Below, piece after piece: positions 51,105 through 60,995 of a stretch of DNA of 64,000 bases. The translations under genes and the position numbers were made by a program. Below the pieces are notes generated by a model. The model saw nothing but the letters and a program-made list of their open reading frames with translations, was not told the origin of the DNA and made no database searches. This DNA comes from UBA2365 sp964594045 (GTDB lineage: Bacteria > Bacteroidota > Bacteroidia > Chitinophagales > Saprospiraceae): NCBI GenBank assembly GCA_964594045.1, contig CAZQKR010000001.1, positions 62,001-126,000 on the forward strand, in the 5' to 3' direction. Each line of letters opens with the position of its first letter. Positions within the stretch are counted from its first letter, which is position 1.

Positions 51105-51998
51105 ATGAGAGCGATCATCTTTTCATTTCTTTTCCTGTCTCTGCTGTATTCCTGCAAGGAAAAACAGCAGATCACCTATATACCTCTAAAATTTACCCCC
51201 CATTCTTATCAATACATTGAAAGGGGCAAAGGACAAACACCTATATCGGGGGAATTTGTCATTTTCAGTATGAAAATTGTGGGCGATAATGGTAAAACGA
51301 TCATTGATCTGACTTCAAAGGACAGCTGGAGCAAATACAGAACCCCCAGGGGACCTGAAGAATTCCGTGCCGATAACCCTTTGGATGAACTGCTGACATA
51401 TCTCGTGCCTGGGGACAGCGTTGTGATGGAGCATAAACTTGACTCTGCAAATCTGCAAATCCCGGCATTTAGTGACTTAAAATCAGTATTTTATAATGTA
51501 GCCATTAAGGAGATCATTTCTGCAGAGGAGATGTCCAGAAGAAATACTGAAGAAGCGAAAGCTGTTGAAGCAATGAAAAGTCAGCTGAAGCCAAAAATGG
51601 AGGCAGTTTCAAAAAGAGTCGATGAAGCACTGGCTGCTTATAAATCCTCTTCACTTCCGGGACTGAAGAAAACACAAACCGGACTGGAATACATTTTTGA
51701 AAAAACAGGTAAAGGTGCAAAGCCCACTCCGGGAACCAGGGTGAATGTCCATTATTACGGTGTGATCGCTGCAGATGGAAAACCTTTTGATAATTCTTAT
51801 GAAAGAGGTAAACCACTTTCATTTTTTGCAGGTCAGCAACAGGTCATTCCCGGTTGGGAAGAAGCGATCCTGTTGATGCCCAAAGGCAGCGAAGGCATTT
51901 TCTTTATTCCTTATTACCTGGCTTACGGAGAAGCAGGCAAATATCCTACCATTCCCAGACGGGCAATGTTGGTATTCTATATCGAGTATCCGGAATGA
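51105..51998 (+). CDS. FKBP-type peptidyl-prolyl isomerase lipoprotein, tandem paralog
   Basis: This 297-residue lipoprotein is a tandem duplicate of the gene upstream: signal MRAIIFSFLFLSLLYSC (lipobox C17), an N-terminal FKBP-like half (ISGEFVIFSMKIVGDNGKTI) and a C-terminal FKBP domain (TPGTRVNVHYYGVIAADGKPFDN, PGWEEAILLMPKGSEGIFFIPYYLAYGE). The pair share the same two-part architecture, so duplication came after the domain arrangement formed. It ends before a strong terminator at 52089. The substrate proteins are unknown. Confidence 0.93.
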   Translation: MRAIIFSFLFLSLLYSCKEKQQITYIPLKFTPHSYQYIERGKGQTPISGEFVIFSMKIVGDNGKTIIDLTSKDSWSKYRTPRGPEEFRADNPLDELLTYLVPGDSVVMEHKLDSANLQIPAFSDLKSVFYNVAIKEIISAEEMSRRNTEEAKAVEAMKSQLKPKMEAVSKRVDEALAAYKSSSLPGLKKTQTGLEYIFEKTGKGAKPTPGTRVNVHYYGVIAADGKPFDNSYERGKPLSFFAGQQQVIPGWEEAILLMPKGSEGIFFIPYYLAYGEAGKYPTIPRRAMLVFYIEYPE

Positions 51999-52088
51999 AC
52001 TGATCTGCGTTTGCCATGAAAACTGTTCAAAAAGGGTATTTTCTATGAACAGTAAGTTTTATATACATGATTTTTAACATAAACTTAC

Positions 52089-52119
52089 AAAAATGACAAT
52101 CTGAATGATTGTCATTTTT
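52089..52119. terminator. Bidirectional-looking terminator after the FKBP genes
   Basis: A 13-bp perfect stem (52089-52101 with 52107-52119) with a 5-base loop has A and T runs on either side, so it can act on the FKBP transcript (plus) and on reverse transcription. Confidence 0.8.
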
Positions 52120-52214
52120 ATAAATGAATTGATTTAATAACATTTTTTAATCAAGTAGTTGTTAAAGTTTAACATCAATATTAAACGTCAAAACAACTCA
52201 TAAAAAAGGGCAAT

Positions 52215-53295
52215 ATGACTACCGAACAACTTCAGGGTTTGAAGGATCGATTGACATTGATAAGGGGGTATCTTTGACGTCGATCACAAATTGATCGAAA
52301 TCGAAGAAAAAGAACAAAAATCCCTTGCACCGGATTTTTGGGATGACCCGGAAAAAGCTGAAACTGTCCTGAGACAGATCAAAACCGCCAAAAAATGGGT
52401 CGAGAAATACAAAGAGATTGAAGGCAATATCCTTGATCTGGAAGCTTTGGCTGAATTTTATGCCGAAGGTGAAGCTACCGAAGAGGAAGTGGATGCACAC
52501 TACCTCGCAGCAGTCAATCTGCTGGATGATGTCGAATTCAGGACCACACTCAATCAGAAGGAAGATGAGTTGTCCTGTACGCTCCAGATCAATGCAGGGG
52601 CAGGCGGAACTGAAAGCAACGACTGGGCTTCCATGCTGTTGCGCATGTACCTGATGTGGGCCGAAAAAAATGAATTCAAGGCAACAGAGATCTACCGGAC
52701 TGACGGAGATATCGCGGGCATCAAATCGGTGGAAATTGAAATTGAAGGTGAATATGCTTTTGGCTTGCTGAAAGGAGAAAACGGAGTGCACAGATTGGTC
52801 AGGGTGAGCCCATTTAATGCGCAAGGCAAGCGCATGACTTCATTTGCCTCTGTGTTCGTCCATCCACTGGTGGATGATACCATTGAGATCAATATCGATC
52901 CCTCTGAAATCAGATGGGATACATTCAGGGCACAGGGCGCCGGCGGCCAGAATGTCAACAAAGTTGAGACCGCAGTCAGGGTCACACACATCCCGACAGG
53001 GATCGCCATCGCCTGCCAGGAAGCGAGATCGCAACATGCCAACAGAGATAAAGCGATGCAATTGCTAAAATCCAGATTATACCAGATTGAACTGGAAAAG
53101 CAAATGGCTGAAAGGGATAAAATTGAATCCCAGAAAATGAAAAACGAATGGGGCTCACAGATCAGGTCCTATGTGCTGGATGACCGCCGGGTCAAGGACC
53201 ACAGAACCGGCTTTCAGATCAACAATCCGGACAAAGTACTGGACGGGGATCTGGATGGTTTTCTGAAGGCATTCCTGATGTGGAAAGGAGATTAA
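52215..53295 (+). CDS. prfB: Peptide chain release factor 2, with programmed +1 frameshift
   Basis: This is release factor 2, which recognises UGA and UAA stop codons and triggers hydrolysis. The first 20 codons (52215-52274) end with CTT, then an in-frame TGA at 52275-52277. A G-rich internal Shine-Dalgarno-like run (AGGGGG) lies upstream. Slippage of one base on CTT-T moves reading to 52276, giving 359 residues: join(52215..52274,52276..53295). The second part has the stop-codon recognition motif SPF (VRVSPFNAQGKR) and the GAGGQNVNKVE peptidyl-hydrolysis loop. Translation of the full protein depends on RF2 scarcity, the classic autoregulatory circuit. Confidence 0.96.
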
Positions 53296-53296
53296 T

Positions 53297-53324
53297 AAAA
53301 AAAGGGAGTTTTGCTCCCTTTTTT
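53297..53324 (+). terminator. Terminator of prfB
   Basis: A 5-bp GGGAG/CTCCC core extended by A/T pairs (stem 53297-53308 with 53114-equivalent 53314-53324) ends in a run of six T residues, immediately after the prfB stop at 53295. Confidence 0.85.
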
Positions 53325-53384
53325 ATTCAGTTCTCATTTTTTAACTTTTCATATCTTTTGCTTGCCATCCGCATTCCTGGAACA

Positions 53385-54125
53385 TCAATCGTACCGGTGA
53401 CCAAATTCATGTTGCATTTTCAGCAGTTGTTCGTCTATCCAGGTTTTCGTTTTATTGCATAGTGCCACGGGATCATCATCCGAAATAGCCTGGCCAAAAC
53501 TCAGTGCGCAGGGCGTCCATAATTTACCAAATGACCTGAAATACATTTTTAAAGCCGGAATATCCACATAGTAATCCTTTATATATTTGTATTCCAATGC
53601 AATAGGTACAACCGGTATCTTATTCCTGGCTGCTTCAACAAAAGAACCCATTTTGAACTCCATGGTAGTACGACCGCTATTGGTGGTGCCTTCAGGGAAA
53701 ATCAAAACATTTCGACCACTGACCAGCGTTTGCCTGATCATTTCGCGGACAGAAGACCGGCTTTCGTGATTGTCACGGTTCACGTAAATAATACCACTGT
53801 ATGCTGCGCCCTTACTGATCACCGGGATACTACTCATCTCTGATTTTGATACAACAAAGGCATTCAAATACCTGAGCACAACGAAAAAATCGAAAACTCC
53901 CTTGTGGTTGCAAACATACAAGGCTGGCGTAGTGACCGCCTTACCTGATTTCCTGATCCTGAAGCCGACCAGGTCTACCAACAAGATCAGAAAAATCCTT
54001 CTCAGTCTGAAACCACCCTTGTCCGTATGCGGAATGATGAGCGTCAGCAACATGTACCCGCCAATCAGAACTGTGGCCAGAATAAATACCAACAACAACC
54101 TGATACTGCCTAAAATATACCCCAT
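53385..54125 (-). CDS. plsC: 1-acyl-sn-glycerol-3-phosphate acyltransferase
   Basis: This is a 246-residue membrane-bound acyltransferase that adds the second acyl chain to lysophosphatidic acid. Acyltransferase motif I is NHKGVFD (the H-x4-D pair), motif III is FPEGTTNSGR and motif IV is VPIALEYKY. N-terminal residues form one or two membrane helices (LLLVFILATVLIGGYMLLTLI). It is a single gene between prfB and lysS and convergent with prfB. Specificity for acyl donor or substrate is not read from sequence. Confidence 0.9.
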   Translation of the reverse strand: MGYILGSIRLLLVFILATVLIGGYMLLTLIIPHTDKGGFRLRRIFLILLVDLVGFRIRKSGKAVTTPALYVCNHKGVFDFFVVLRYLNAFVVSKSEMSSIPVISKGAAYSGIIYVNRDNHESRSSVREMIRQTLVSGRNVLIFPEGTTNSGRTTMEFKMGSFVEAARNKIPVVPIALEYKYIKDYYVDIPALKMYFRSFGKLWTPCALSFGQAISDDDPVALCNKTKTWIDEQLLKMQHEFGHRYD

Positions 54126-54283
54126 TAATTGATTTTATCGTTTGTATTACTTGAACCAGATAAGGTTCAGCTTAAAATTTAACCTGTTGATTATTCAAAT
54201 GATAACTTGACATTTTGAAGCTTGCCCTATTTATGAAACAATTATTCTTTATGCATCCCTGAGAAAAAACCAATTGTAAGCTC

Positions 54284-55786
54284 CTACCCTTCCTTTTTCA
54301 TCTGCGGAAAGAAGATCACATCCTGAATGGATGGAGAATTTGTCATGATCATGGCCAGCCTGTCCATACCAATTCCCAGCCCTGCTGTGGGTGGCATCCC
54401 GTATTCCAGCGACCTGAGAAAATCCTCATCAAGTACCATGGCTTCATCATCGCCTCTTTTGCCCAGCTCCAGCTGGGACATGAACCGCTCACGCTGATCG
54501 ATAGGATCATTCAGTTCAGAAAATGCATTACAGATCTCTTTCCCATTGCAAATGGCTTCGAATCGTTCAACAATCCCGGGTTTAGTCCGGTGTTTTTTCG
54601 CCAGTGGTGACATTTCAACAGGATAATCCGTGATGAACGTTGGCTGGATTAATAAATGCTCACATTTCTCGCCAAAAATCTCATCGATCAGTTTGCCTTT
54701 GCCCATTGATGGGTCAACCGGAATATGCAATTTATGGCAGACTTCCCTCAATTCCTGCTCACCCATTGAACTGATGTCAATACCCGTGAATTCCCGGATG
54801 GCTTCAAACATGGTCAGCCTTTTCCATGGACGCTTAAAATCTATTGAATGATCGCCTACCTGCAAAACAGTACTTCCATTCGTATCTATAGCGACTTTCT
54901 CAACCATTTCTTCCACCAGATCCATCATCCAGTTGTAATCCTTATAGGCAACATAAAGCTCTATCTGTGTAAACTCAGGGTTATGGAATCTGCTCATACC
55001 TTCATTCCGGAAGTCCTTTGAAAACTCAAAAACTCCGTCAAAACCTCCGACGATCAGTCGTTTGAGATATAATTCATTGGCTATTCTCAGATAGAGGGTC
55101 ATGTCCAGCGTATTGTGAAAGGTTTTGAATGGTCGGGCAGCAGCACCACCGTATAAAGGTTGCAAGATCGGTGTTTCAACTTCAAGGTAACCTTTGCCGT
55201 TCAGAAACTCCCGCATGGAATTGTACATTCTGGTACGTTTGATAAATGTTTCCTTCACATCAGGATTGACCACCAGGTCAACATACCGCTGTCTGTATCT
55301 GAAATCCGGATCAGTTACCGCATCATGCACCTGTCCTTCAGCATCTACCTTGACTATAGGCAGAGGTTTCAGAGATTTGCTCAAAAGTTTCAGCTCACTC
55401 ACGTGTATGGAGATCTCACCCATTTTGGTCACAAAAACATAACCTTTCACACCTATAAAATCTCCCAGGTCAAGTAACTTTTTGAAAAGCTCATTGTACA
55501 AAAAGTCATCACCTTCAGGACAGATCGAATCCCTGCTGATATATAGTTGAATCCTCCCGGTGCTGTCCTGCAACTCAGCGAATGAAGCCTTTCCCATGAT
55601 ACGCTTCATCATGAGCCTTCCTGCAACAGAAACGTCCTGATAGTTTTTTTGCTCAGGATCAAAATGCTCATGTATTTCACGTGCAGTCACACTGACCGGA
55701 TAAGTCTCCGCCGGATAAGGGTCAATACCGGATTCCAATATCTTTTTTAGGTTATCTCTCCTGATGATCTCCTGTTCGCTTAACAT
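54284..55786 (-). CDS. lysS: Lysine--tRNA ligase (class II)
   Basis: This is a 500-residue class II lysyl-tRNA synthetase. It has the N-terminal OB-fold (VSVAGRLMMKRIMGKASFAEL), motif 2 (FRNEGMSRFHNPEFTQIE) and motif 3 (AGLGIGMDRLAMIMTN). Length is standard. It charges the tRNA-Lys whose gene is at 25.1 kb. It is a single gene upstream of plsC. Confidence 0.97.
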   Translation of the reverse strand: MLSEQEIIRRDNLKKILESGIDPYPAETYPVSVTAREIHEHFDPEQKNYQDVSVAGRLMMKRIMGKASFAELQDSTGRIQLYISRDSICPEGDDFLYNELFKKLLDLGDFIGVKGYVFVTKMGEISIHVSELKLLSKSLKPLPIVKVDAEGQVHDAVTDPDFRYRQRYVDLVVNPDVKETFIKRTRMYNSMREFLNGKGYLEVETPILQPLYGGAAARPFKTFHNTLDMTLYLRIANELYLKRLIVGGFDGVFEFSKDFRNEGMSRFHNPEFTQIELYVAYKDYNWMMDLVEEMVEKVAIDTNGSTVLQVGDHSIDFKRPWKRLTMFEAIREFTGIDISSMGEQELREVCHKLHIPVDPSMGKGKLIDEIFGEKCEHLLIQPTFITDYPVEMSPLAKKHRTKPGIVERFEAICNGKEICNAFSELNDPIDQRERFMSQLELGKRGDDEAMVLDEDFLRSLEYGMPPTAGLGIGMDRLAMIMTNSPSIQDVIFFPQMKKEG

Positions 55787-55945
55787 ATTGTATTGTTTTA
55801 TGTGTTATTTTAAAGTTGATTTCTTAATAAAATCTTGCACCGGCATTTACTCTTTCGAATATACAGGATTTTCACTGAATTGATCCAGTCATTCTTAAGA
55901 TCAGATAGATCCCGGATCATCGGTGTCAGAATCCTGCTATCACCT

Positions 55946-58585
55946 TCACAGATGACTGATCGCTTCCTTCAGCATCCTGATCCTTTCTTCACCGTCTGCC
56001 AGTTTTTTACGTTCATTCTCAACCACGTTTTGTGGTGCATTACTGACAAATCTTTCATTTTCAAGCTTTAGCCGAACATTTTTAACAAAGCCTTCCTGAT
56101 AATTCAATTCAGTCAATAAAGCCTCCATCTCTGCTTCCCTGTTGATCTCCACCGGGATTTCAAGTGAATATTTCTCATCTCCGGAAATAAAATGTACCAG
56201 ATTGCTGGCTTCCTTTGCTACTGCAATATTAAAGCTTTCAAGATAAGCCAGTTTGACTATGAACGTTTTAATTCCTTCATTTTCAAGCAAAGTCAGAACA
56301 GTATCTGAACTTTCCACAGTCAATTTAAGCAATTCCCTTGGTTTCAGGTTCTTTGAATTCCTGATCTCCCTTATTTTTGAGATCAATGCCTTTGCTTTCT
56401 CTCCTGCCTGGATAAAAGATGCATCAACCCGACCGGATTTTGGGTAAAGGCTGACAATACAGTCTTCCCCATCTTTTCTGTCCCTGATCACATGCCAGAC
56501 TTCTTCGGTGATAAAGGGCATAAAAGGATGAAGTATGGTCAATATTTTTTCATAGAATCCGATCGTGGTTTCGAGGCTTTTTCTGTCCAAAGGTTCGCCA
56601 AAAGCGGGTTTTATCGCTTCAAGGTACCAGGAAAAGAAATCGTTCCAGACAAAATTATACACGATCATCAGCGCATCTGAAAGCCTGTACTGAATAAAGC
56701 AATCATCCACTTCGCTGATCACCTGATCCATTTTGTTTTCCAGCCATTTCGCTGCAAAGACATTTTCCGGAGGACAAGGGATCTCTGCCACTTCCCAGCC
56801 TTTGACCAGTCTCATGGCATTCCATATCTTGTTGCTGAAATTTCTGCCTTGTTCGCAAAGCTTAACATCAAAAAGCAAATCTCCGCCTGCTGGTGAACTG
56901 CTCAGCATGCCAAATCTGACTCCATCAGCACCATATTCATCGATCAGGGCAAGTGCATCCGGACTGTTACCCAGCGACTTGCTCATTTTTCTTCTCATTT
57001 TGTCCCTGACCATGCCGGTGAAATATACATGTTTGAATGGCTTCTCATTCACCCATTCATAGCCCGCCATGATCATCCTGGCAACCCAAAGGAAAATGAT
57101 GTCCCAGCCGGTCACCAAAACAGTCGTAGGGTAATAATACTCCAGTTCCTTTTTGTCTGAAAAACCGCCGAAAACTGAGATCGGCCATAACCATGATGAA
57201 AACCAGGTGTCAAGAACATCCTCATCCTGAACCAGATCAGACTCCTTCAATGATTGGTTGCCTGTCTTCAGGATGGCTTTTTCCAGTGCTTCCTTTTTGG
57301 AATGGGCAACAAAGATCTCTGTTTTTCCCGCTGTCTCCAGATAATATGCGGGAATTCGATGGCCCCACCAAAGCTGTCTGGATATCGTCCAGTCGCGGAT
57401 ATTCTCCAGCCAGTGACGATAACTGTTTTTCTGATTTTTTGGAAAAAACTCGATGTCATCGTTCATGACATGCTCCAGTGCCGGCCCGGCAAGTGCTTTC
57501 ATATCGACATACCACTGTTCGGAAAGCCGTGGTTCAACCAATACGTTGGTTCTTTCAGAACGTCCAACACTATGTGTATATGGCTCAATACTCACCAGCA
57601 AACCTTCCTTCTCAAGGTCTGCAACGATCAGTTTTCTAGCTTCCATCCGGTCAGTACCCACATAGAAACGTGCTGCTTCGCTGAGTGTACCATCCGGGTT
57701 GAAAATATCGATGACTTCCAGTTTATGCTCTATCCCGATATTATAATCGTTGGGATCATGCGCAGGTGTGATCTTGAGGGCACCTGTACCAAACTCCATA
57801 TCCACATAACGGTCAAAAATCAGCGGAACTTCCCTGTTGACCACGGGAACGATCACATTTTTACCTTTCAGGTGGACATAACGGGTATCTTTGGGGTGAA
57901 CAGCAACTGCAGTATCACCCAGAATAGTTTCCGGTCTGGTGGTCGCAATCGTGACATAATCATCAGTGCCGGCGATCCGGTATTTTACATGATACAGATT
58001 GCCTGCTTCTTCCTCATAGATCACTTCTTCGTTGGACAATACCGTTTTTGCTTCAGGATCCCAGTTGATCATCCGCTCTCCCCGGTAAATCAATCCCTTC
58101 TCATAGAGGTCTATAAAAGCCTGAATAACAGACTTTGACCGCTCTTCATCCATGGTAAATGCTGTTCTTTGCCAATCGCAGGATGCTCCGAGCTTACGCA
58201 ATTGCTCAAGAATGATCCCACCGTATTTATCCTTCCATTCCCAGGCATGATCCAGGAATTCTTCCCTGTCCAGTTCAGATTTTTTAATACCCTGCTCGCG
58301 CAAAAGTTTGACCACTTTTGCTTCAGTTGCGATCGAAGCATGATCAGTTCCAGGCACCCAGCAGGCATTTTTCCCGTCGAGTCTTGCTTTGCGGATCAGC
58401 ACATCCTGTATGGTATTGTTGAGCATGTGACCCATGTGCAGAACACCCGTGACATTGGGAGGAGGTATGACAATGGTATAAGGTTCCCTTTCATCCGGAA
58501 CGGAATGAAAATATTTTTTATCCAGCCAGTGTTTATACCACTTTTCTTCAATGGCCGCTGCCTGATAACGAGAAGGTATTTCCAT
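55946..58585 (-). CDS. valS: Valine--tRNA ligase
   Basis: This is an 879-residue class I valyl-tRNA synthetase. The ATP signatures are PPPNVTGVLHMGHM (HIGH-equivalent HMGH) and RRKMSKSLGN (KMSKS), the editing domain (about residues 195-340) contains TTRPETILGDTAVAVHP, and the C-terminus has the usual coiled-coil (EALLTELNYQEGFVKNVRLKLENERF). A TATATTTG -7 box lies 17 bases upstream of the ATG. Confidence 0.97.
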   Translation of the reverse strand: MEIPSRYQAAAIEEKWYKHWLDKKYFHSVPDEREPYTIVIPPPNVTGVLHMGHMLNNTIQDVLIRKARLDGKNACWVPGTDHASIATEAKVVKLLREQGIKKSELDREEFLDHAWEWKDKYGGIILEQLRKLGASCDWQRTAFTMDEERSKSVIQAFIDLYEKGLIYRGERMINWDPEAKTVLSNEEVIYEEEAGNLYHVKYRIAGTDDYVTIATTRPETILGDTAVAVHPKDTRYVHLKGKNVIVPVVNREVPLIFDRYVDMEFGTGALKITPAHDPNDYNIGIEHKLEVIDIFNPDGTLSEAARFYVGTDRMEARKLIVADLEKEGLLVSIEPYTHSVGRSERTNVLVEPRLSEQWYVDMKALAGPALEHVMNDDIEFFPKNQKNSYRHWLENIRDWTISRQLWWGHRIPAYYLETAGKTEIFVAHSKKEALEKAILKTGNQSLKESDLVQDEDVLDTWFSSWLWPISVFGGFSDKKELEYYYPTTVLVTGWDIIFLWVARMIMAGYEWVNEKPFKHVYFTGMVRDKMRRKMSKSLGNSPDALALIDEYGADGVRFGMLSSSPAGGDLLFDVKLCEQGRNFSNKIWNAMRLVKGWEVAEIPCPPENVFAAKWLENKMDQVISEVDDCFIQYRLSDALMIVYNFVWNDFFSWYLEAIKPAFGEPLDRKSLETTIGFYEKILTILHPFMPFITEEVWHVIRDRKDGEDCIVSLYPKSGRVDASFIQAGEKAKALISKIREIRNSKNLKPRELLKLTVESSDTVLTLLENEGIKTFIVKLAYLESFNIAVAKEASNLVHFISGDEKYSLEIPVEINREAEMEALLTELNYQEGFVKNVRLKLENERFVSNAPQNVVENERKKLADGEERIRMLKEAISHL

Positions 58586-58601
58586 TTTTCAAAAATTTGC
58601 G

Positions 58602-58609
58602 CAAATATA
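58602..58609 (-). promoter_or_regulatory. -7 box of valS
   Basis: The minus strand reads TATATTTG, a perfect TAnnTTTG match, 17 bases before the valS ATG. No -33 TTTG is apparent. Confidence 0.45.
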
Positions 58610-58935
58610 ATGATATAATTGTAAGCGCTGAATATCACCGTGTTTTCAATGCAAAAGAATCCCAACAAATGCAAAAAATCTGTAATGCAGTAATGAGGCG
58701 CTCAAAAACCAAATAAACGGGTTTTCGTTTCTATATGATGCATTTACAGGTAAAAAGCGATGGAAAAAGCAATAATCCTGGCTTAAATGCGAAAAAAATG
58801 GCTCACTTCGCAACTTTTTTAAGCATAGTCTGCATCTATGGAATGTCAGTCAGCAAATACTTGATTTGATCTATGGCTTTTGGAATGAGATTTGAATAAT
58901 ATCTTAAAGTTGCCGGAATCAGGCAGGATTTACAG
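58610..58935. other. Divergent intergenic region valS/ECF sigma
   Basis: No gene is supported here. The region must carry the promoter of the plus-strand sigma gene, but no clean consensus was found. Confidence 0.25.
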
Positions 58936-59472
58936 GTGGAAGAAAGAGAACTGATATCGAAGTGTATACAAAATGACAGATTAGCTCAGCGGGATCTGTA
59001 CAACAGGTATTCACCCGTGATCTTCGCTCTGATCAAACGCTACATTCAGGATACTTTTATTGCTGAAGATATACTGGTTGAGAGTTTTTATAAGATTTTC
59101 ACGAGGTTGAACCAATATAAGGAAACGGGCAGTTTTGAAGGGTGGATGAAAAGGGTCGCCATCAATGAATGTCTCATGTACCTGAGGAAAAACAAATCAT
59201 TTCACCTCACTATAGAATCCGACAATATCGTTTTACCTTTTGAGATCAGTGTGGAAAGTAAAATCGATTTTGAGATGCTTTCCAAAGCACTGGATTTGTT
59301 GCCTGTTGGCTACAGAACAGTATTCAACCTGTATGTTCTGGACGGCTTCAAACATAAGGAGATCGCTGAGCAACTGGGTATCAGTATCAATACTTCGAAA
59401 TCCCAGTTCAAATTGGCCAAGGAAAGACTTGAGAAAATTTTTAAACAAAAAAAGATTTCTATAACCGGTTAA
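58936..59472 (+). CDS. ECF-type RNA polymerase sigma factor (GTG start)
   Basis: This 178-residue sigma-70 family protein has region 2 (YIQDTFIAEDILVESFYKIFTRL) and region 4 (GFKHKEIAEQLGISINTSKSQF, a helix-turn-helix). The first usable start is GTG at 58936, giving MEERELISKCIQNDRLAQRDLYNRYSP, the normal N-terminus of this group. It is followed after two bases by a small membrane protein that is the likely anti-sigma or partner. Its target genes are unknown. Confidence 0.88.
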   Translation: MEERELISKCIQNDRLAQRDLYNRYSPVIFALIKRYIQDTFIAEDILVESFYKIFTRLNQYKETGSFEGWMKRVAINECLMYLRKNKSFHLTIESDNIVLPFEISVESKIDFEMLSKALDLLPVGYRTVFNLYVLDGFKHKEIAEQLGISINTSKSQFKLAKERLEKIFKQKKISITG

Positions 59473-59474
59473 TC

Positions 59475-59879
59475 ATGGGAAATAAAGCACCGATAGACGA
59501 AATTTTTGATATGCTTCATCAGTCCGGGCAGGAATATGAAGCAAAAGTTCCTGAACATGTATTCGACAGGATCGAAAACAGGCTTGATGCCGAAGTCAGG
59601 CAGGGCAAATTCAACTGGCAAAACTTAGCTGCCTACGCTGCGATCACCCTTTCAATAGGTGTTTCTTTACTCATTCTGACCCTTCATTTAAAAGACAGGG
59701 TAAACACTTATTCTGCTGAAGATCAATATGTAGTTCAGATACTCAATGCAGATGAAAACGCAAGCGTATTTCCATCATACGACATTCATAAGCTCATGAA
59801 AGCCTATGAAAATATCATTTCGGAAGAAACCGTATTGAAAGAATCCGGTCTGGGTATGGAGATCCGGACCGTCAACTGA
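59475..59879 (+). CDS. Single-pass membrane protein, probable anti-sigma partner
   Basis: This 134-residue protein has a soluble N-terminal part with EAKVPEHVFDRIENRLDAE, a pattern seen in small Bacteroidota anti-sigma-like proteins (VPxHVWxRIExxLD), one transmembrane helix (LAAYAAITLSIGVSLLILTLHL, about residues 51-72) and a short periplasmic tail. Its ATG lies two bases after the sigma gene stop. The role as regulator of the adjacent sigma factor is inference from position and topology. Confidence 0.75.
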   Translation: MGNKAPIDEIFDMLHQSGQEYEAKVPEHVFDRIENRLDAEVRQGKFNWQNLAAYAAITLSIGVSLLILTLHLKDRVNTYSAEDQYVVQILNADENASVFPSYDIHKLMKAYENIISEETVLKESGLGMEIRTVN

Positions 59880-59880
59880 A

Positions 59881-60576
59881 TCAAGCGGGTTTATTGAACA
59901 GGTTCCAAAACTGTCTGGTAGAGGGATATTTCGACATTAATCTCAGGTTCTCTTTTGTGACCGGATGAGTAAACGCAATTTTCCAGCTCAGCAGGCAGAT
60001 CGATTTATCAGGCGTATTGTACTCTGATCCGTATTTGAGGTCACCTACAATCGGGCAACCGATACTCGCCATCTGGGCACGGACCTGGTGTGGTCTTCCT
60101 GTCATGAGTTCCACCCGGATCAAAGAAAATTTTCCATGCCGGCCGATCAATTCATAATTGAGTATGGCTTCTTTCCGGTCTTTACCCGGTTTTTTATGCA
60201 GTTTGACCCTGTTTTTAACAGGATCCTTTTCGAGATAATGATGCAGTGTTCCTTTATATTCTGCAGGATTTCCCTCTGAGACACAAAGATAGGTCTTGGA
60301 AAAACCACCTTCTTTCATCATTTCATTGAGCCGGGTCAACGCTTTGGACGTTTTGGCAAATACCATCAGTCCCATAGCCGGCCTGTCAAGTCGGTGAACT
60401 GAACCCAGGAAAACGTCTCCGGGCTTACCCATTTTTTCCTTGATGAACCTTTTAACCATTTCAAGTATGGATTCATCCCCGGTTTCGTCCTTCTGGGACA
60501 ATAGATTTGCGGGTTTAAAAGCGACAACTAAATGGTTGTCAAAGTATATAATATTTTCTTCAAAAAAGCATTTCAT
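59881..60576 (-). CDS. RluA-family pseudouridine synthase
   Basis: This is a 231-residue pseudouridylate synthase of the RluA family, acting on rRNA or tRNA. The catalytic aspartate is in SVHRLDRPAMGLMVFAKT (HRLDRxxSG-like). Other motifs are YFDNHLVVAFKPANLLSQKD at the N-terminus and LMTGRPHQVRAQMASIGCPIVGDLKYG. The start at 60576 (MKCFFEENIIYFDNH) gives normal length; the frame continues to 60669 but that part is atypical. It converges with the sigma/partner pair. The exact RNA site is not predictable. Confidence 0.9.
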   Translation of the reverse strand: MKCFFEENIIYFDNHLVVAFKPANLLSQKDETGDESILEMVKRFIKEKMGKPGDVFLGSVHRLDRPAMGLMVFAKTSKALTRLNEMMKEGGFSKTYLCVSEGNPAEYKGTLHHYLEKDPVKNRVKLHKKPGKDRKEAILNYELIGRHGKFSLIRVELMTGRPHQVRAQMASIGCPIVGDLKYGSEYNTPDKSICLLSWKIAFTHPVTKENLRLMSKYPSTRQFWNLFNKPA

Positions 60577-60922
60577 AACTGATAAACATTTAACCTGTCC
60601 CGGATAAAAAAAATACGGATCTGAGAATCCGTTCTGATCAAAGCACAAAAATAGATTAATTACTTGCATTCAAGCTTTTTGGCAGAAACAATTTACCCGT
60701 TACGGTTACAATTGATATCATGTCAGCTGATTGCATTTTTTCAAATACTCTGAACAGTCAGGCAGGACCTTCGAATTCGCAAAATAATTTAAAAAATATT
60801 TTTTTCTGTCATGCAGAAAATGATCATAACTGAAATTGCAGTAATTACATATTAAAATATTTAAATATTTATTTTTTATTAAATTTCTTTATTTTACATA
60901 TTGCATATATCAATAATGTGTT

Positions 60923-60995
60923 TATATTTGTACCAGTTTTGGTTTTTAATTGTAAAATTCGTTTTTGCTCGTGAAAAGTCACGAGCATTTTTTTT
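60923..60995 (+). ncRNA. Candidate small RNA 1 with promoter and terminator
   Basis: ATTG (60900-60903), 19 bases and TATATTTG (60923-60930) make a near-perfect Bacteroidota promoter. An 8-bp stem GCTCGTGA/TCACGAGC with loop AAAG at 60967-60986 and a run of T (60988-60995) follows. A transcript from about 60937 would be roughly 58 nt, with CCAGTTTTGGTTTTTAATTG as its 5' part. No ORF is present. Confidence 0.55.
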
